Positions 1-10,277 are shown, counted from the first letter of the stretch. The stretch is DNA of 64,000 nucleotides from Atriophallophorus winterbourni (GCA_013407085.1 JACCGJ010019629.1:27612-91611); one strand, 5' to 3'. Made by a program: numbers and translations. The notes: generated by a model not told the origin, from the letters alone.

Positions 1-2
1 TT

Positions 3-1092
3 TTAACTGCCTATGCCATGTGACGGTTTGGCCCGAAATTTACGCCAATCAGGGTGTGGCGTCGCAAAAAGAATCTGTTTCGGAAGTCGGTTGTCCGGCA
101 TCCGTAAAACGTGACCCAGCCAGCGTAACCTATGCAGGTTGATCTGCTTCTCTATATCGACATTATTACCCAACAACTTATTTCGGAGAGCATCGGTGCG
201 CATACGATTGTAACAGCTAACTCCTAGAATGTTGCGGAGACACCGGTTGTCAAATACTTGGAGACGCTGAATGTGTTCTTTACGTAAGGTCCAGGTTTCG
301 CACCCATACAGTAACACAGCCCGCACTGTCGCTTTATAGACTCTACCCTTGAGTAGCAGAGACAGTCCTTTCTGACGCCAGAGGTGACCTAGGTTGCGGA
401 ATGCTACGGTCGCTTTAGAAATGCGTGCCGAGACCTCGTTATCTAACGATGCAGAATTATTGATACAACTACCGAGATACGTAAAACGATCCACAATTTC
501 AAGCGCCTGATTGTCAAGTAATAAAGCGTTGTTCGATAAGTCGATGTCCTGCAGCAGAACACTGCACTTAGAGGGTGCAAAACGCATTCCAAATGCGGGC
601 ACAATACTAGATAGCTTGTTCAGTATCGCCTGTGCATCTGTGTACGAGTCGAAGAGCAGAACTATATCATCAGCATAATCCAAGTCGAGAAGCTTGACGC
701 CTGGCATTATGTGAACTCCGAAAGCTGGGGCACCATCGTTGCACAATTCCATAATTGCATCAATTACAAAATTGAACAAAAACGGAGAAATCGGGCATCC
801 TTGTCGTACGCCACTTGTGGTGTGGAATTCGGGTGAGAGTTCGTTGTAAACCCTAACGCATCCGGATGTATGAGCATAAAGTGAACGTAGTATGTTGACA
901 TACTTTTGCGGAACGCCTTCGCACAGCAAGGTGTTAAACAGGACATTTCGATCGACTGAATCAAATGCTCCTTTGAAGTCTAAAAATATGGCTATTGTCG
1001 GCTGTCGATAAGTGTGCAGCAGTTCTAAGATCCGTCGAAGAGTAAAAATGTGATCGACACAGCCTCTGCCAGGCCGGAAGTCAGCTTGCTAC
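3..1092 (-). pseudogene. RTE copy A reverse transcriptase, C-terminal half
   Basis: Open minus-strand frame running from about 1092 down to a stop at 3-5. The upper part reads GCVDHIFTLRRILE and FLDFKGAFDSVDR (RT blocks 1-3). It is followed by GVRQGCPISPFLFN, the YADD catalytic box near 680, YLGSCINN, LLYGCETW and LRWLGHVLRMPDN. A stop near 1093 separates it from the upstream RT part. It is a fragment of the single LINE polyprotein that copies element RNA at a nicked target. Confidence 0.85.
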
Positions 1093-1576
1093 TCTCGGAT
1101 CTGTGATTCCCTATGCGATGTTAATCTTCGAAGACATATGGACGCTAACAATCTCGTAATGATGGGAGTGAGACTTATACCACGATGATTAGAACATGAG
1201 CTTCGCACACCTTTTTTAAATAAAGGTATGATAACCGATTAACCCCAACTCGGAGGGACGGATTCTGATAACCACACTTCACGGAGGAGATCGCCTAGTG
1301 TGCTGATTAGGACTTGGCCACCTTCTTTGAACAAGACAGGTGGTATGTCATTGGGGCCAGCAGCTTTGAATCGTTTCATGGATTCGATACATTGTTTAAT
1401 TTCCGAATCATTAGGGAGATCTACGCTAACAGATTAAGGATCACACTGCTTCAAATGAGGAAAAGATTTTGTTGCAGGCGACCAGCTGAATTGTTCTTCA
1501 AAATGTTCGGCCCAACGTGAGAGGCGGCGATTTTTATTAGTGATAAGAGTACCGCCTATTTCAGCGATAGTCTCAC

Positions 1577-2044
1577 TCACTCCTTTTTTGGTAGGCCCAG
1601 TCGAATAAGTTGGAAGAGTTTTCGCACGTTACCCGCATTATTTGCTATTTCCATTTCTTCGACCTTATTTAGCCACCACCTTCCTCTGTCTAGTCTTAAG
1701 CTCCGTTTAAGTTCATTCCTCACGCGTCTACGCTCTGTGTTGTGTCCTGGACCATTAGGTATTTGGCGTCGCTGGTGAAGAATTTCTATAGAGCGCTGTG
1801 AAATCCAGTGGGACTTTTGGGTTGGTTGTGTAGTCTCACAGGCTGTTATTGCAGCGGCTCGCATAATCCCTGCTATTTTGTTCCACCTTTCATCGGCAGT
1901 TGCATACGGAGCAACTGGGAGTGAGTTACTCAAGGCGGTCCTATAAATGTTTTGAACTGCAGGCAGAGAGAATTTTTCGACCACAATGCATTTCCCATTC
2001 GAAGGCTTCGTACCGGAGAACTTTAACGAGAACCTACATCGCAC
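1577..2044 (-). pseudogene. RTE copy A endonuclease-RT linker fragment
   Basis: A 155-codon minus-strand fragment encoding the basic linker between endonuclease and reverse transcriptase. It contains HWISQRSIEILHQRRQ and RWWLNKVEEMEIANNAGN and resembles the WISQNTIELSARARD region of RTE copy B. It lies in a different frame from the endonuclease piece at 2225-2811, and the RT start at about 1100-1576 is further broken. It cannot encode a working protein alone. Confidence 0.8.
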
Positions 2045-2224
2045 AAGAGCATGATCTGAATCTATGCAGGTATTCCAAAAGGAGCGGCAGTCCTCAATGC
2101 AACCTCTCCAGCGAGCACTTATGGCGATATGGTCGATTTGGGCTGAAGGTTGGCTTTCATATGGCGAGCGCCGTGTGGTAATTTGACATCTTTTATGGCG
2201 AAAGGAAGTGCTGCTAATGAATAA

Positions 2225-2811
2225 TCAAGATTGTGCACAGAATTGTATAAACCCTTCACCGTTATCTGTGCGTTGGCTTTCAAGACCAAATATGCCACCT
2301 AATTGTGATTCAGATGTATCTAAGCGACCCAGTCTGGCATTCATATCTCCCGCTAAGACAACAATATCGGAGCTTTTTGCACGTCGCAAAAGAGCATAAA
2401 GATCGTCGTAGAAGGCGTTCTTGGTGTTAATCGGAGCGTAAGTTGCTACAATAAACAAGCATCTCTGATTAGAAGATTTTGAGTTTGGTCTAATATTAGT
2501 GGCTAGTCTAACTGCGCACATCCTGCTATTCCAAGGAATCCAATCGATTAGACATGATTCGGCACGTGAATTCAGCACTATACCAACACCCGCCTGTCCT
2601 GAGATGGCAACTACAGAATCACCAGAGCAGCGCAAAAAGTAGCGAGTTGAAAGGTTTGGGACAGTAAGTTCAGTAATTATGGACGGATCATATAAGCGCG
2701 TTTCCGATAAACAGCAAACATCAATAGATAGACTATCTAAGGTAAGCGCCAGTACAGCTTGCTGGCCTATTTTTCTGAGAGTTCTGACATTCATTGCACC
2801 GATGTGAGCTG
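2225..2811 (-). pseudogene. RTE copy A endonuclease domain
   Basis: Minus-strand AP-endonuclease (EEP fold) fragment. MNVRTLRKIG, LSETRL, the Mg-binding LAGDMNARLG and an IFGLESQRTDNGEGFIQF stretch are visible. The frame runs across the target duplication, so its N-terminus lies at 10338-10600 on the far side of RTE copy B. The endonuclease nicks target DNA to start target-primed reverse transcription. The downstream frame is broken after position 2225. Confidence 0.85.
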
Positions 2812-2825
2812 AAGCCCGTGGTTTC
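2812..2825. repeat. Target-site duplication of RTE copy B, left
   Basis: The 14-bp sequence aagcccgtggtttc is repeated perfectly at 10324-10337. Removing everything between the two copies re-joins the endonuclease frame of RTE copy A. This identifies the block as one insertion event that ends in an RTE-style 3' tail. Confidence 0.93.
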
Positions 2826-2941
2826 GGCGGCGCGGAAGTCAATAAAGCAGGCTATCGTTTGCTGTTGATATCGTGCACGGTGCTCGAGGATTCTGCGTAA
2901 AGTAAATATTTGATCTACGCAACCCATCCCAGGGCGAAATC
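2826..2941 (-). pseudogene. RTE copy B RT segment left of Gypsy-1
   Basis: Minus-strand continuation of the long frame at 6906-8651 on the far side of the Gypsy-1 insertion. It reads RPGMGCVDQIFTLRRILEH and ends at IDFRAA. There the inverted half stops against flanking RTE copy A. The rest of the RT lies on the plus strand from 9166. Confidence 0.88.
2937..2941. repeat. Target-site duplication of Gypsy-1, left
   Basis: The 5-bp direct repeat aaatc at 2937-2941 matches 6906-6910 and directly abuts the outer ends of the two LTRs. Five-bp duplications are normal for Ty3/gypsy integrases. Confidence 0.9.
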
Positions 2942-3120
2942 TGTTGTGATTATGAATGTTAGATCCGATTGTAAGAATATCAAAAGACGAAGGCCCGAGA
3001 AATAGGCTTTAATCTTCTAGAAACCGAGGTATGCAATCTGGAATATAGAACGGTAATACTAAGGTGCGAAATAGGAATACAGTTAGTAATAGAAAACAGG
3101 AACGGTAAAATATCATCACA
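2942..3120 (-). repeat. Gypsy-1 3' LTR
   Basis: A 179-bp long terminal repeat beginning TG and ending CA, matching 6727-6905 with two substitutions that I could see by hand (about 99% identity). The purine-rich tract GAGGGAGAA lies just inside it on the sense (minus) strand at 3121-3132 and is a candidate polypurine tract. High LTR identity implies a recent insertion. Confidence 0.95.
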
Positions 3121-3169
3121 TTCTCCCTCGCCGAAAAAAACGCGTACAATAGTTTGACTCATTCAGGTT

Positions 3170-4105
3170 TCACACTTCGCGATTACGAAGACAATATGGT
3201 CTTGTTCGCTGCTGCTTGATAAATAAATCTTCAGTGGACAATTGATTATCGGCATTTTCCGGTTTGGTACTTTGATGCTCAGAAACTTCCGGTAAAGCTT
3301 CATTTTGTGAACTGCTATCAGGATACTCAACTGGATCTGCGGCTGGTGCAAGATGACGCAGTGAAACAGTTTCTTCTCGACCATCTGGAAATCGTATGTG
3401 AGCATATTCGGGATTGCTCTCAACCAGGTCAACCTCTTCGACCAGAGAGTCATATTTAGATGACCCTGTATTTCTTCGAAGTAGTACACGGCCGGGAGCT
3501 AATAGCCACTGAGGTAAAGAGCTGCCGGTTACGGACCTGCGAAGGTGACGGAACATTCTTTCATGAGGCGTAACGTTGGTGGCTGTACACAGAAGTGAAC
3601 GAATAGAATGTAGCGCGTCCGGTAGCACCGACTCCCATTGATCAATTTTTAAGTTTCGAGAACGTAAGCACAATGAGACTGTTTTCCATAGAGTAGCATT
3701 CAGTCTCTCTACTTGCCCATTACCGCGTGGGTTATAGCTTGTGGTTCTACTAGTGGCCACTCCATGTTCGTGTAGGAATGTTTTTAACTCCGCAGACATA
3801 AATGAAGCACCTCTATCTGAATGAATGAAGGAGGGTAGACCAAATATTGAAAACAGATCAATAAGGCGCTGTATGATCGTGGAAGCTTTCATATCCGGAC
3901 AAGGAAATGCGAAAGGAAAACGGGAATATTCATCGATCACGGTCAGAATGTAACTGTTACGTGTTGATGAAGGAATCGGTCCTTTAAAATCGAGACTCAA
4001 ACGTTCTAACGGTTGGGTGGCTTTTATTAAGTGATTAACATCCGGTTTATGAAACTTGGGCTTGAGCTCACGACAAGCAGAGCACTGCTGAATGATTGTC
4101 TTCAC
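3170..4105 (-). CDS. Gypsy-1 integrase portion of Pol
   Basis: A 311-codon minus-strand frame covering the end of the zinc-binding HHCC domain (CSAC) and the complete catalytic core. The DD35E triad is visible as D39 (LSLDFKGP), D97 (HSDRGASF) and E133 (GNGQVERLN). A C-terminal region with YAHIRFPDGREETVSLRHLAP follows. Integrase inserts the element cDNA into the genome. It is out of frame with upstream gag-pol because of a length difference in the A7 run at 4149-4155, so the first residues of this frame are an artefact of the break. Confidence 0.9.
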   Translation of the reverse strand: MKTIIQQCSACRELKPKFHKPDVNHLIKATQPLERLSLDFKGPIPSSTRNSYILTVIDEYSRFPFAFPCPDMKASTIIQRLIDLFSIFGLPSFIHSDRGASFMSAELKTFLHEHGVATSRTTSYNPRGNGQVERLNATLWKTVSLCLRSRNLKIDQWESVLPDALHSIRSLLCTATNVTPHERMFRHLRRSVTGSSLPQWLLAPGRVLLRRNTGSSKYDSLVEEVDLVESNPEYAHIRFPDGREETVSLRHLAPAADPVEYPDSSSQNEALPEVSEHQSTKPENADNQLSTEDLFIKQQRTRPYCLRNREV

Positions 4106-4109
4106 ATCA

Positions 4110-6710
4110 TCAAGGGAATACGGTAGATTTTTGGACCGAACAAAATGGAAAAAAACGGGTCACGCCTGGATGACACATGTTTTCATGTACGATTTTCAAA
4201 TCAAGTAACGAATGACTTGATGAACAGTAAGCTCTCGAGAGCGCATCTGCAGCTTGATTCTGGGTTCCGGGTCGATAGATTACATCATAAGAGAATTGAG
4301 ATAGCTCAATGCGCCAGCGTTGAACTTTGTCGTTTTTTATTTTTCCACCGAGCTTCGAATCATACATAAAAGCGACGGATCGCTGATCGGTTATCAATTT
4401 AAAATGCGTCCCCAGTAGATAATACCGCCATTTTCTAATTGCTTCTATGATAGCGTATGCCTCTTTTTCTACAGCAGAATGTCTTCGTTCACTAGAACTT
4501 AGTGTTCGAGAAAAGAATGCTACTGGACGGCCATTTTGGTTCAGTGTTGCAGAGATAGCGATATCAGATGCATCAGTTTCGACCACCAAAGGCACGTTTC
4601 GGTCTACGGTCATTACTGCAGCTTCCATTAATTCTGCCTTGAGAGCATCATAGCTACGTAAGAGATCTTTAGACAACGGAAACTCCGTGTTGTGGATGAG
4701 GGGGTGAATTTTATCGGAGAATTTCGAAAACCACTGAGAATAGTACGCAAACATACCAATTACCCGTTGCTGTGACTTCAGATCCGTAGGCGGAGGAAGG
4801 AGAATTAATGGTTTAAAGCGATCCGGATCAGGTTTGATCTTCCCGAATGAAACGTTATATCCTAATAAACAAATCTCATTCGCAGCAAAAATGCACTTCT
4901 TGTCGTTGAGTGTCAATCCGTACTGTTTTGCAATGTGTAAGAATTTATCCAAGTTGCGATTATGCTCGGCTATATCTTTTCCACAAACCGTGATATTGTC
5001 AACATAAACATATGTTCCATCGAGATTCTCTTTGCGAATTAATTCATCAATAGCGCGCTGGAAACAAGCTACACCATTAGTCACACCGAATGGTATTCTG
5101 CAAAATTGATACAGATTATTACAAGCCTCAAATGCAGTGAATTTTTTCTCGTCTTCTCTGATAGGGATTTGATGATACGCGCTTTCTAGATCAAGTGTAC
5201 TGTATACTTCATAGCGGGATATCTTTTCAATGATGGCGTCTATACGAGGCAGGGGGTACGCATCAAGTTCAGTGAAACGATTGATGGTTTGACTGTAATC
5301 AATCACCATACGCTTCTTTTGACGTTCATTTGTGGTTACGAGCACCTGGGCACGCCAAGGAGACTTGGATGGTTCAATTATACCGTCAGTAACTAATCTG
5401 TTTACTTCAGATTTGATAAACGATTCGTCAGCTTGGCTAAACCGCCGTGATTTAATTCGTATTGGTTGGCATGCCGGCGATAAATGCGCGAATAACGTAG
5501 GCGCGGGCAGACTAGATGTCGTGAGACCACATACAGAGAAGGTAGGGCGATCGCCCTGGAACGAGAGTTGAACGCTTTCGTGATGTTTTAAAAAGTCATG
5601 TCCGAGAAGGATATCAGTGCACAAGTGTGGGAGTACGGAAAGCTTAACATCGTTATATACTGTTCCGTTATGCGACAAAGAAACAACACAATGTCCCTTG
5701 GTATGGCTTCGTAATTGTGTAGAAGCTAAAATGATTTCGCTGTGTGATTGATATGTAGGAAATTTATGCCTATGAACAATGGATTCGCATACAAAACTTT
5801 CTGAACTTCCGGTATCGATCAATGCATCTAACTTCACACCGTTCACAATGACTTTAGTGATTGCATTTGAAAGACAAGCTGGAGCAGCAGCGGTGATGAC
5901 AGAGGATGCTACAAATGGTGATGCAGATGCAACATGTTTATCAGATTTGGAAGAACGGCATACCGATCGAAAATGTCCCATTTTTCCACATGCCTTGCAG
6001 ACTGCATCACGAGCAGGACACTTGTGACGAGGATGTCTATCATAACCACAAAAGTAGCAAAGGCCTTGGAGCTTCCGGTTGATGCTGGCCAACGTTTTAT
6101 TTGGGACTGAATCTATCGGTATGTTTTGGTGGCTATGCATTTCTGTTTGCACAGTGTTACAAGGAATTTCCTGGATGGGTGATGTATAAGAATGTGATTG
6201 CTTCTGCGCCATGTCTAGAGACTTGGCTTGGTCAAAAGCAGTTTGGATGTCTAGAAATTTATTTTCAAGCAAGCGTTGTCGGATAGAATTCGAAGACATT
6301 CCCGAAATGAAAGCATCACGTACGGCTTCGTCTTGATACTCGACAGCAGTTACAGATTTGAAGTTACAGTCCCGTGAGAGCGAGCGGAGTCGCTGCAAAA
6401 ACTGATCGAGGCTTTCGCTGGAATCTTGCTTACACGTAGCTAGTAGATGTCGAGCAAAAACTTCGTTCTTCGATTGTACGTAGGTTGACTGCAAAGTAGA
6501 AATAGCTGATTCATAGGAAGTGCATTGAAACACGAGTTTATACACAGACGGGGAAAGGAAATGGATGAGTGTCTTTAATTTGTCTGGCTTATGTGAGTCT
6601 ATAACATCAAGAAAGTTTGTGAATGTATAGAACCAATGTTCCCACGAGTCTGCAGCATCAGATGCGTTTGGGGCGGTTTCAAAGCGTTCAGGACGAAGTA
6701 GTCGATCCAT
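4110..6710 (-). CDS. Gypsy-1 Gag-Pol polyprotein (Gag, protease, RT, RNase H)
   Basis: An 866-codon fused frame starting at an ATG 16 bp inside the 5' LTR. Gag occupies residues 1-260 with two CX2CX4HX4C zinc knuckles at 218-251. An aspartic protease shows the DTGS active site at 299-302. Reverse transcriptase runs from about 415 to 640 and RNase H from about 660 to 790. The zinc-binding start of integrase follows before the frame ends abruptly. The RT catalytic box is YVDN (residues 569-572) instead of the usual YxDD; Gypsy-2 has the same change. Gag and Pol share one frame with no programmed shift between them. Confidence 0.93.
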   Translation of the reverse strand: MDRLLRPERFETAPNASDAADSWEHWFYTFTNFLDVIDSHKPDKLKTLIHFLSPSVYKLVFQCTSYESAISTLQSTYVQSKNEVFARHLLATCKQDSSESLDQFLQRLRSLSRDCNFKSVTAVEYQDEAVRDAFISGMSSNSIRQRLLENKFLDIQTAFDQAKSLDMAQKQSHSYTSPIQEIPCNTVQTEMHSHQNIPIDSVPNKTLASINRKLQGLCYFCGYDRHPRHKCPARDAVCKACGKMGHFRSVCRSSKSDKHVASASPFVASSVITAAAPACLSNAITKVIVNGVKLDALIDTGSSESFVCESIVHRHKFPTYQSHSEIILASTQLRSHTKGHCVVSLSHNGTVYNDVKLSVLPHLCTDILLGHDFLKHHESVQLSFQGDRPTFSVCGLTTSSLPAPTLFAHLSPACQPIRIKSRRFSQADESFIKSEVNRLVTDGIIEPSKSPWRAQVLVTTNERQKKRMVIDYSQTINRFTELDAYPLPRIDAIIEKISRYEVYSTLDLESAYHQIPIREDEKKFTAFEACNNLYQFCRIPFGVTNGVACFQRAIDELIRKENLDGTYVYVDNITVCGKDIAEHNRNLDKFLHIAKQYGLTLNDKKCIFAANEICLLGYNVSFGKIKPDPDRFKPLILLPPPTDLKSQQRVIGMFAYYSQWFSKFSDKIHPLIHNTEFPLSKDLLRSYDALKAELMEAAVMTVDRNVPLVVETDASDIAISATLNQNGRPVAFFSRTLSSSERRHSAVEKEAYAIIEAIRKWRYYLLGTHFKLITDQRSVAFMYDSKLGGKIKNDKVQRWRIELSQFSYDVIYRPGTQNQAADALSRAYCSSSHSLLDLKIVHENMCHPGVTRFFPFCSVQKSTVFP

Positions 6711-6725
6711 TTCTAGAAGATTAAA
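6710..6725 (-). promoter_or_regulatory. Gypsy-1 primer-binding site, self-complementary to the LTR
   Basis: The sense strand just inside the 5' LTR reads tttaatcttctagaaa. Its exact reverse complement (16 of 16) lies within the LTR at 6793-6808, so the 5' end of the element RNA could fold back and prime reverse transcription. This is the mechanism known for yeast Tf1 and sushi-type elements. One base (6726) separates the PBS from the LTR end. No tRNA 3' end is evident here. Confidence 0.75.
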
Positions 6726-6726
6726 T

Positions 6727-6905
6727 TGTTGTGATTATGAATGTTAGATCCGATTGTAAGAATATCAAAAGACGAAGGCCCGAGAACTAGGCTTTAATCT
6801 TCTAGAAACCGAGGTATGCAATCTGGAATATAGAACGGTAATACTAATGTGCGAAATAGGAATACAGTTAGTAATAGAAAACAGGAACGGTAAAATATCA
6901 TCACA
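6727..6905 (-). repeat. Gypsy-1 5' LTR with putative promoter
   Basis: A 179-bp LTR with TG...CA ends. On the sense strand a TATATT box lies about 25 bases upstream of the fold-back primer segment (6808-6793). If transcription starts at that segment, U3 would be 6809-6905 and R-U5 6727-6808. The 5-bp duplication aaatc at 6906-6910 flanks it. Confidence 0.93.
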
Positions 6906-8651
6906 AAATCCACCTTGGTTAACTCTGGTGCGCAGATTTCTTTCGGCGGAGAACCGATTAAGCAGGAGCGTTGCAAACACTTTAGCAGCGGTGTCGATTA
7001 GACTTATTCCGCGGTAATTGGAGCACACAGATTTATGTCCACGTTTCGGCAGTGGTAGAATGATAGACATCCCCCAGTCTGATGGGAAAACTTCCGTCTC
7101 CCAGATCGAACAAAACAGCCGATGTAGCGGAGATAATAATACGTCAGCACAGGCTTTAATAAGTTCAACGGAAATTCCGTCCTCACCTGGCGATTTACCA
7201 TTCTGCATTCGTCGTAAAACACTTGATATCTCGTATTCTGATGGTGCCTCGCAGTTGACCGGGTATTCACAGCTATTTATCGGGGAAGTGAATACTGCAT
7301 TGATAGATGACGGGCGGTTCAGTAGCTGACTGAAGTGCTCAACCCACCTATCTATCTTTTGATGAAGGTCAAATATCATCTGTCCGGACGAATCTCGAAG
7401 GTTCGTACAAAAACCACAGCTTCCAGATGCTCTGCGAATCAGGCGAAACAGTCGTCCAAAGTCTCCTATACTTGCTGCGGCTTCCATTTCGGATGCGGTT
7501 TCTGCCCAATATAGCTGACGATCCTTGCGGGCTGATCGTGTAGCAGCTCTCCTAAGGAGGCGATAATCAGATGCACCATGCATTCGGGCGTCTCTTGCCC
7601 GGGCAGAGAGCTCGATGGTGTTCTGAGAAATCCAATCTCGTCGGCGACGAGAGGCCGTGCCTAGGGTTTTTAGTGCTGCAGTCTGAGTAGCGGTCTTCAG
7701 TCTGGACCACTGTTGTTCGACTGATGCATCACTCCCATCCAACCGCTCAGCGATATCGTCAATGAGCTTCTTACGTTGGGCCGGGTTTCCTAAGGCTTCC
7801 AAGTTTAAGCGCTTCCTAGGAGTTTTCCTTTGGCGGTTTAGCAGGCGAAGTCGGAGCTTTGCGCGAACAAGTGTGTGATCGGTGCCTGCTGCGTTCCCTG
7901 TTTCGGCTCCACGATAGGACCTACAGTCGAGCACCGAAGACATCCAACGTGCGCGAATTAGAACATAATCGATCTGGTTCGCCGTTCTACCATCGTTCGA
8001 GTACCATGTGACCAAGTGTTTTTTAGGGTGCTGGAATTTAGTGTTACAGACGCATAAGTGATTGTAGGCCGCAAACTCGATCAGTCGATCGCCATTCGCG
8101 CAGCGCTGCCCTAGGCCAAATTTTCCCAGGATTCGGTTTGTTGCGGAATCTGCTGATCCTGTACGAGCGTTCCAGTCGCCAGCCACAACCAGTACGTCGT
8201 TTCCAGCAACTCTATGGACTACGAATTGAAGTTGGTTATAAAAGTCGTCTTTTGTAGTTTGGTCATAAGGTTTGGACATAAGTGCTTGTTTAGCATGGCC
8301 GCTGAGCGCTATCGCTACTCCATGCTGACCAGATCCATCCTCGGGCCCACTATAAAAAAGCCAATAATTACGATCGACTCCGGGGACCTTGATCGATTTG
8401 GATCCGTGTCCGGGAAGGCGGACCTCGGAAAGACAAGCAACATCTACTTGGTAGTCCAATAAAGAGCGCATCGTGATTGCTTGACTACCAACGTCACGCA
8501 GTGTCCGTACGTTCCAACATCCCAGATAAAAGACCTTACGGATATTTATGGCCCCAGCTAGCTTACTTTTCACCCTAGCCGCTGGGAGAGCCAAGGGCGC
8601 GTCGCGTCTCGGGAACGCCGTAGCAGAGAGCTGAGATATACGTTGAGACAT
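6906..8651 (-). pseudogene. RTE copy B endonuclease and RT N-terminal region
   Basis: A long minus-strand frame (about 582 codons before the Gypsy-1 junction) starting at ATG 8651. Endonuclease motifs are GCWNVRTLRDVG, LSEVRLPG, VVAGDWNART, IDYVLI and GTDHTLVRAKL. The RT begins with MQNGKSPGEDGISVELIKAC and NYRGISLIDTAAK. Compared with family members, a stretch of the endonuclease between LSGHAKQALM and DDFYNQLQ seems to be missing. The frame continues across Gypsy-1 at 2941. Endonuclease plus RT perform target-primed retrotransposition. Confidence 0.9.
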
Positions 8652-9165
8652 CGTCGTGAAGTTTCTTGGGGATAGTGTACAAGTGATGTCCCCAGCATCA
8701 CTTGGTGTTTGTTCGAGTACACCTCTAGCCTTTGCACAGCCAAGTGCAACCTACAAGGCAGCAGGGAGCTGGCAGATAAACGCGCTGTGCGCCAGTTATC
8801 TACGTACGGGGCATCTCTCCGGATTTTTACTAGGGGTTTTCTCCCGAAGCCTTTCCCGCAGTCGGGTAACCCACAAGGCAATGGGGGTTTGGAGTCAGGG
8901 TTTTCCCTCCCCTAGATGGATTGCCAGTAGCTGACGAGCTCCATCTGCCCGGAGCTAACTGGTTTTATGGCGCCAGTCACCCGCCTTCGTCCCTTCTCCT
9001 GTCAGTAAGAGCAGTTCCGCCGGGCTTTTGAAAGCCACTCGTGCAGGCCAGGAGTTGGACTTGGTTGTCAGAGGCTATTTGAGACGCACGCCACGTGGGA
9101 GCATTTTATAGATAGTAAGCGGCTCATTCCTACTACCACCCCCGGCTGTGACAACCTTTGGAACC
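8652..9165 (-). other. RTE copy B 5' leader
   Basis: GC-rich untranslated leader of RTE copy B in minus orientation, starting at ggttcc (9165-9160). It aligns by eye along most of its length with the leader of RTE copy C (59945 onward) and with the remnant at 15348-15650, including a CTGCCTTGTGG block and an AAAGGCTTCGGGAGAAAACC block. The leader is full length, which argues that reverse transcription reached the RNA 5' end. Confidence 0.8.
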
Positions 9166-10277
9166 GCCGCCGCCTTTGACTCCGTAGACCGTGGTTGTTT
9201 ATGGGACATCATGCTATCGGATGGGGTTCCATTAAAGCTCGTCAACCTAATCAGAGCCTATTACAGCTCTACAAGGGCACGGGTTCGTGTTTACGGTGAA
9301 GAATCGCGTGAATTTAACTTGCACACAGGAGTCAGGCAAGGTTACCCGCTATCGCCGGTTATGTTTAACTATGTCGTAGACTGGATAATGAACCAGGCGT
9401 TAACAGAGTATCAAGGGGTGCAAATTTCAACGGATCTATGGATTTCCGACCTTGACTACGCTGACGATATAGTCGTTCTGGGCGACAATACCGAAATGCT
9501 GCAAAGCGTTTTAGACCGCATTAGTGCCACTGCCGCGAAAGTCGGTCTTGAGATAAACGCGGCTAAGACCAAGGCATTTTTTTATTCCGACACACCAGGC
9601 ATCCAGCCACTTCGCGTCCAGGGTTGTCCGACCGAATACGTTCCAGTCTTTAAATACCTCGGCTCAGTATATTGCCCAATGGTCAGGCGAAAGATGAAGT
9701 GAAGTTAAGGGTCGATCGTGCTCGTAATGCGTTTTTGCAGTTGAAAGGCACCCTTTGGCGCAAGCCCGGGATCAGCCTAAAAACTAAGACGCGTATTTAT
9801 CAAGCAGCGATTCGCCCTGTACTGCTTTATGGATGCGAGACATGGCCTTTAAGGTCACAGGATGTACGCACATTAGAAGTGTTCGACCATTGGTGCCTTA
9901 GGGTAATCTTGGGCATCCGATATACTGACCGAGTATCTAACGCAGCCGTACGAGAGCGTTGCAGCGGACTATCTCCACTTTCCGCTCACATACAACGGCG
10001 AAGGCTGCAATGGTTTGGCCACGTCCTCCGAAAGACAGACACAGCACTTCCAAAACTCGTCCTCGACCCCAAACCCGTTCGCACCTGGCGTCGGCGGCAA
10101 GGTGGTCAAGTGAAAACCTGGCTGTCAACTGTGAAAGAGGATGTAGACACCCTGGGTCTGCGTACCGTCTACGGAGTTCGCAGGTGGGAACGAGACTGGA
10201 TCACGATCTGCAACGATCTCGCCACCGATCGACGTGCGTGGGCTGGTGCGATCCGAGACATCAATGAAGCCGGCTAA
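9166..10277 (+). pseudogene. RTE copy B reverse transcriptase, 3' half
   Basis: Plus-strand continuation of the RTE copy B RT, starting at AAFDSVDRGCLW exactly where the minus-strand half ends. Contains GVRQGYPLSPVMFN, the YADDIVVLG catalytic box at about 9459-9485, KYLGSVYC, LLYGCETW and RLQWFGHVLRKTDT. A one-base frame change near 9680 moves the reading frame, and the second part ends at a stop at 10275-10277. Confidence 0.88.

Larger units (their letters stand above)
1..2825 (-). mobile_element. RTE-type non-LTR retrotransposon, copy A (3' portion)
   Basis: Degenerate RTE-clade LINE read on the minus strand and cut by the left window edge. From 2811 leftwards it shows an AP-endonuclease domain (NVRTLRKIG, LSETRLYD, LAGDMNARLG), a linker, then reverse transcriptase with GVRQGCPISPFLFN and YADDIVLL, and the C-terminal LRWLGHVLRMPDN block typical of RTE proteins. 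It is broken into at least three frames. The 5' end continues at 10324-10850, because RTE copy B is inserted at 2826; the 14-bp duplication at 2812-2825 and 10324-10337 marks the split. Clade assignment rests on motif recognition. Confidence 0.9.
2942..6905 (-). mobile_element. Gypsy-1: Ty3/gypsy LTR retrotransposon
   Basis: A complete young LTR element inserted in RTE copy B, read on the minus strand: 5' LTR 6727-6905, PBS 6710-6725, gag-pol 4110-6710, integrase 3170-4105, 3' LTR 2942-3120. Domain order PR-RT-RNaseH-IN is that of Ty3/gypsy (Metaviridae). No envelope-like frame follows the integrase. The PBS matches a segment of its own LTR rather than an obvious tRNA end, suggesting self-priming. 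The coding region is intact except for one break in an A run at 4149-4155. Confidence 0.95.

Noticed and set aside
3163..3489. Second minus-strand frame overlapping the Gypsy-1 integrase as a possible envelope or accessory gene
   Set aside because: It is a shadow of the integrase frame, with no signal peptide or membrane segment.
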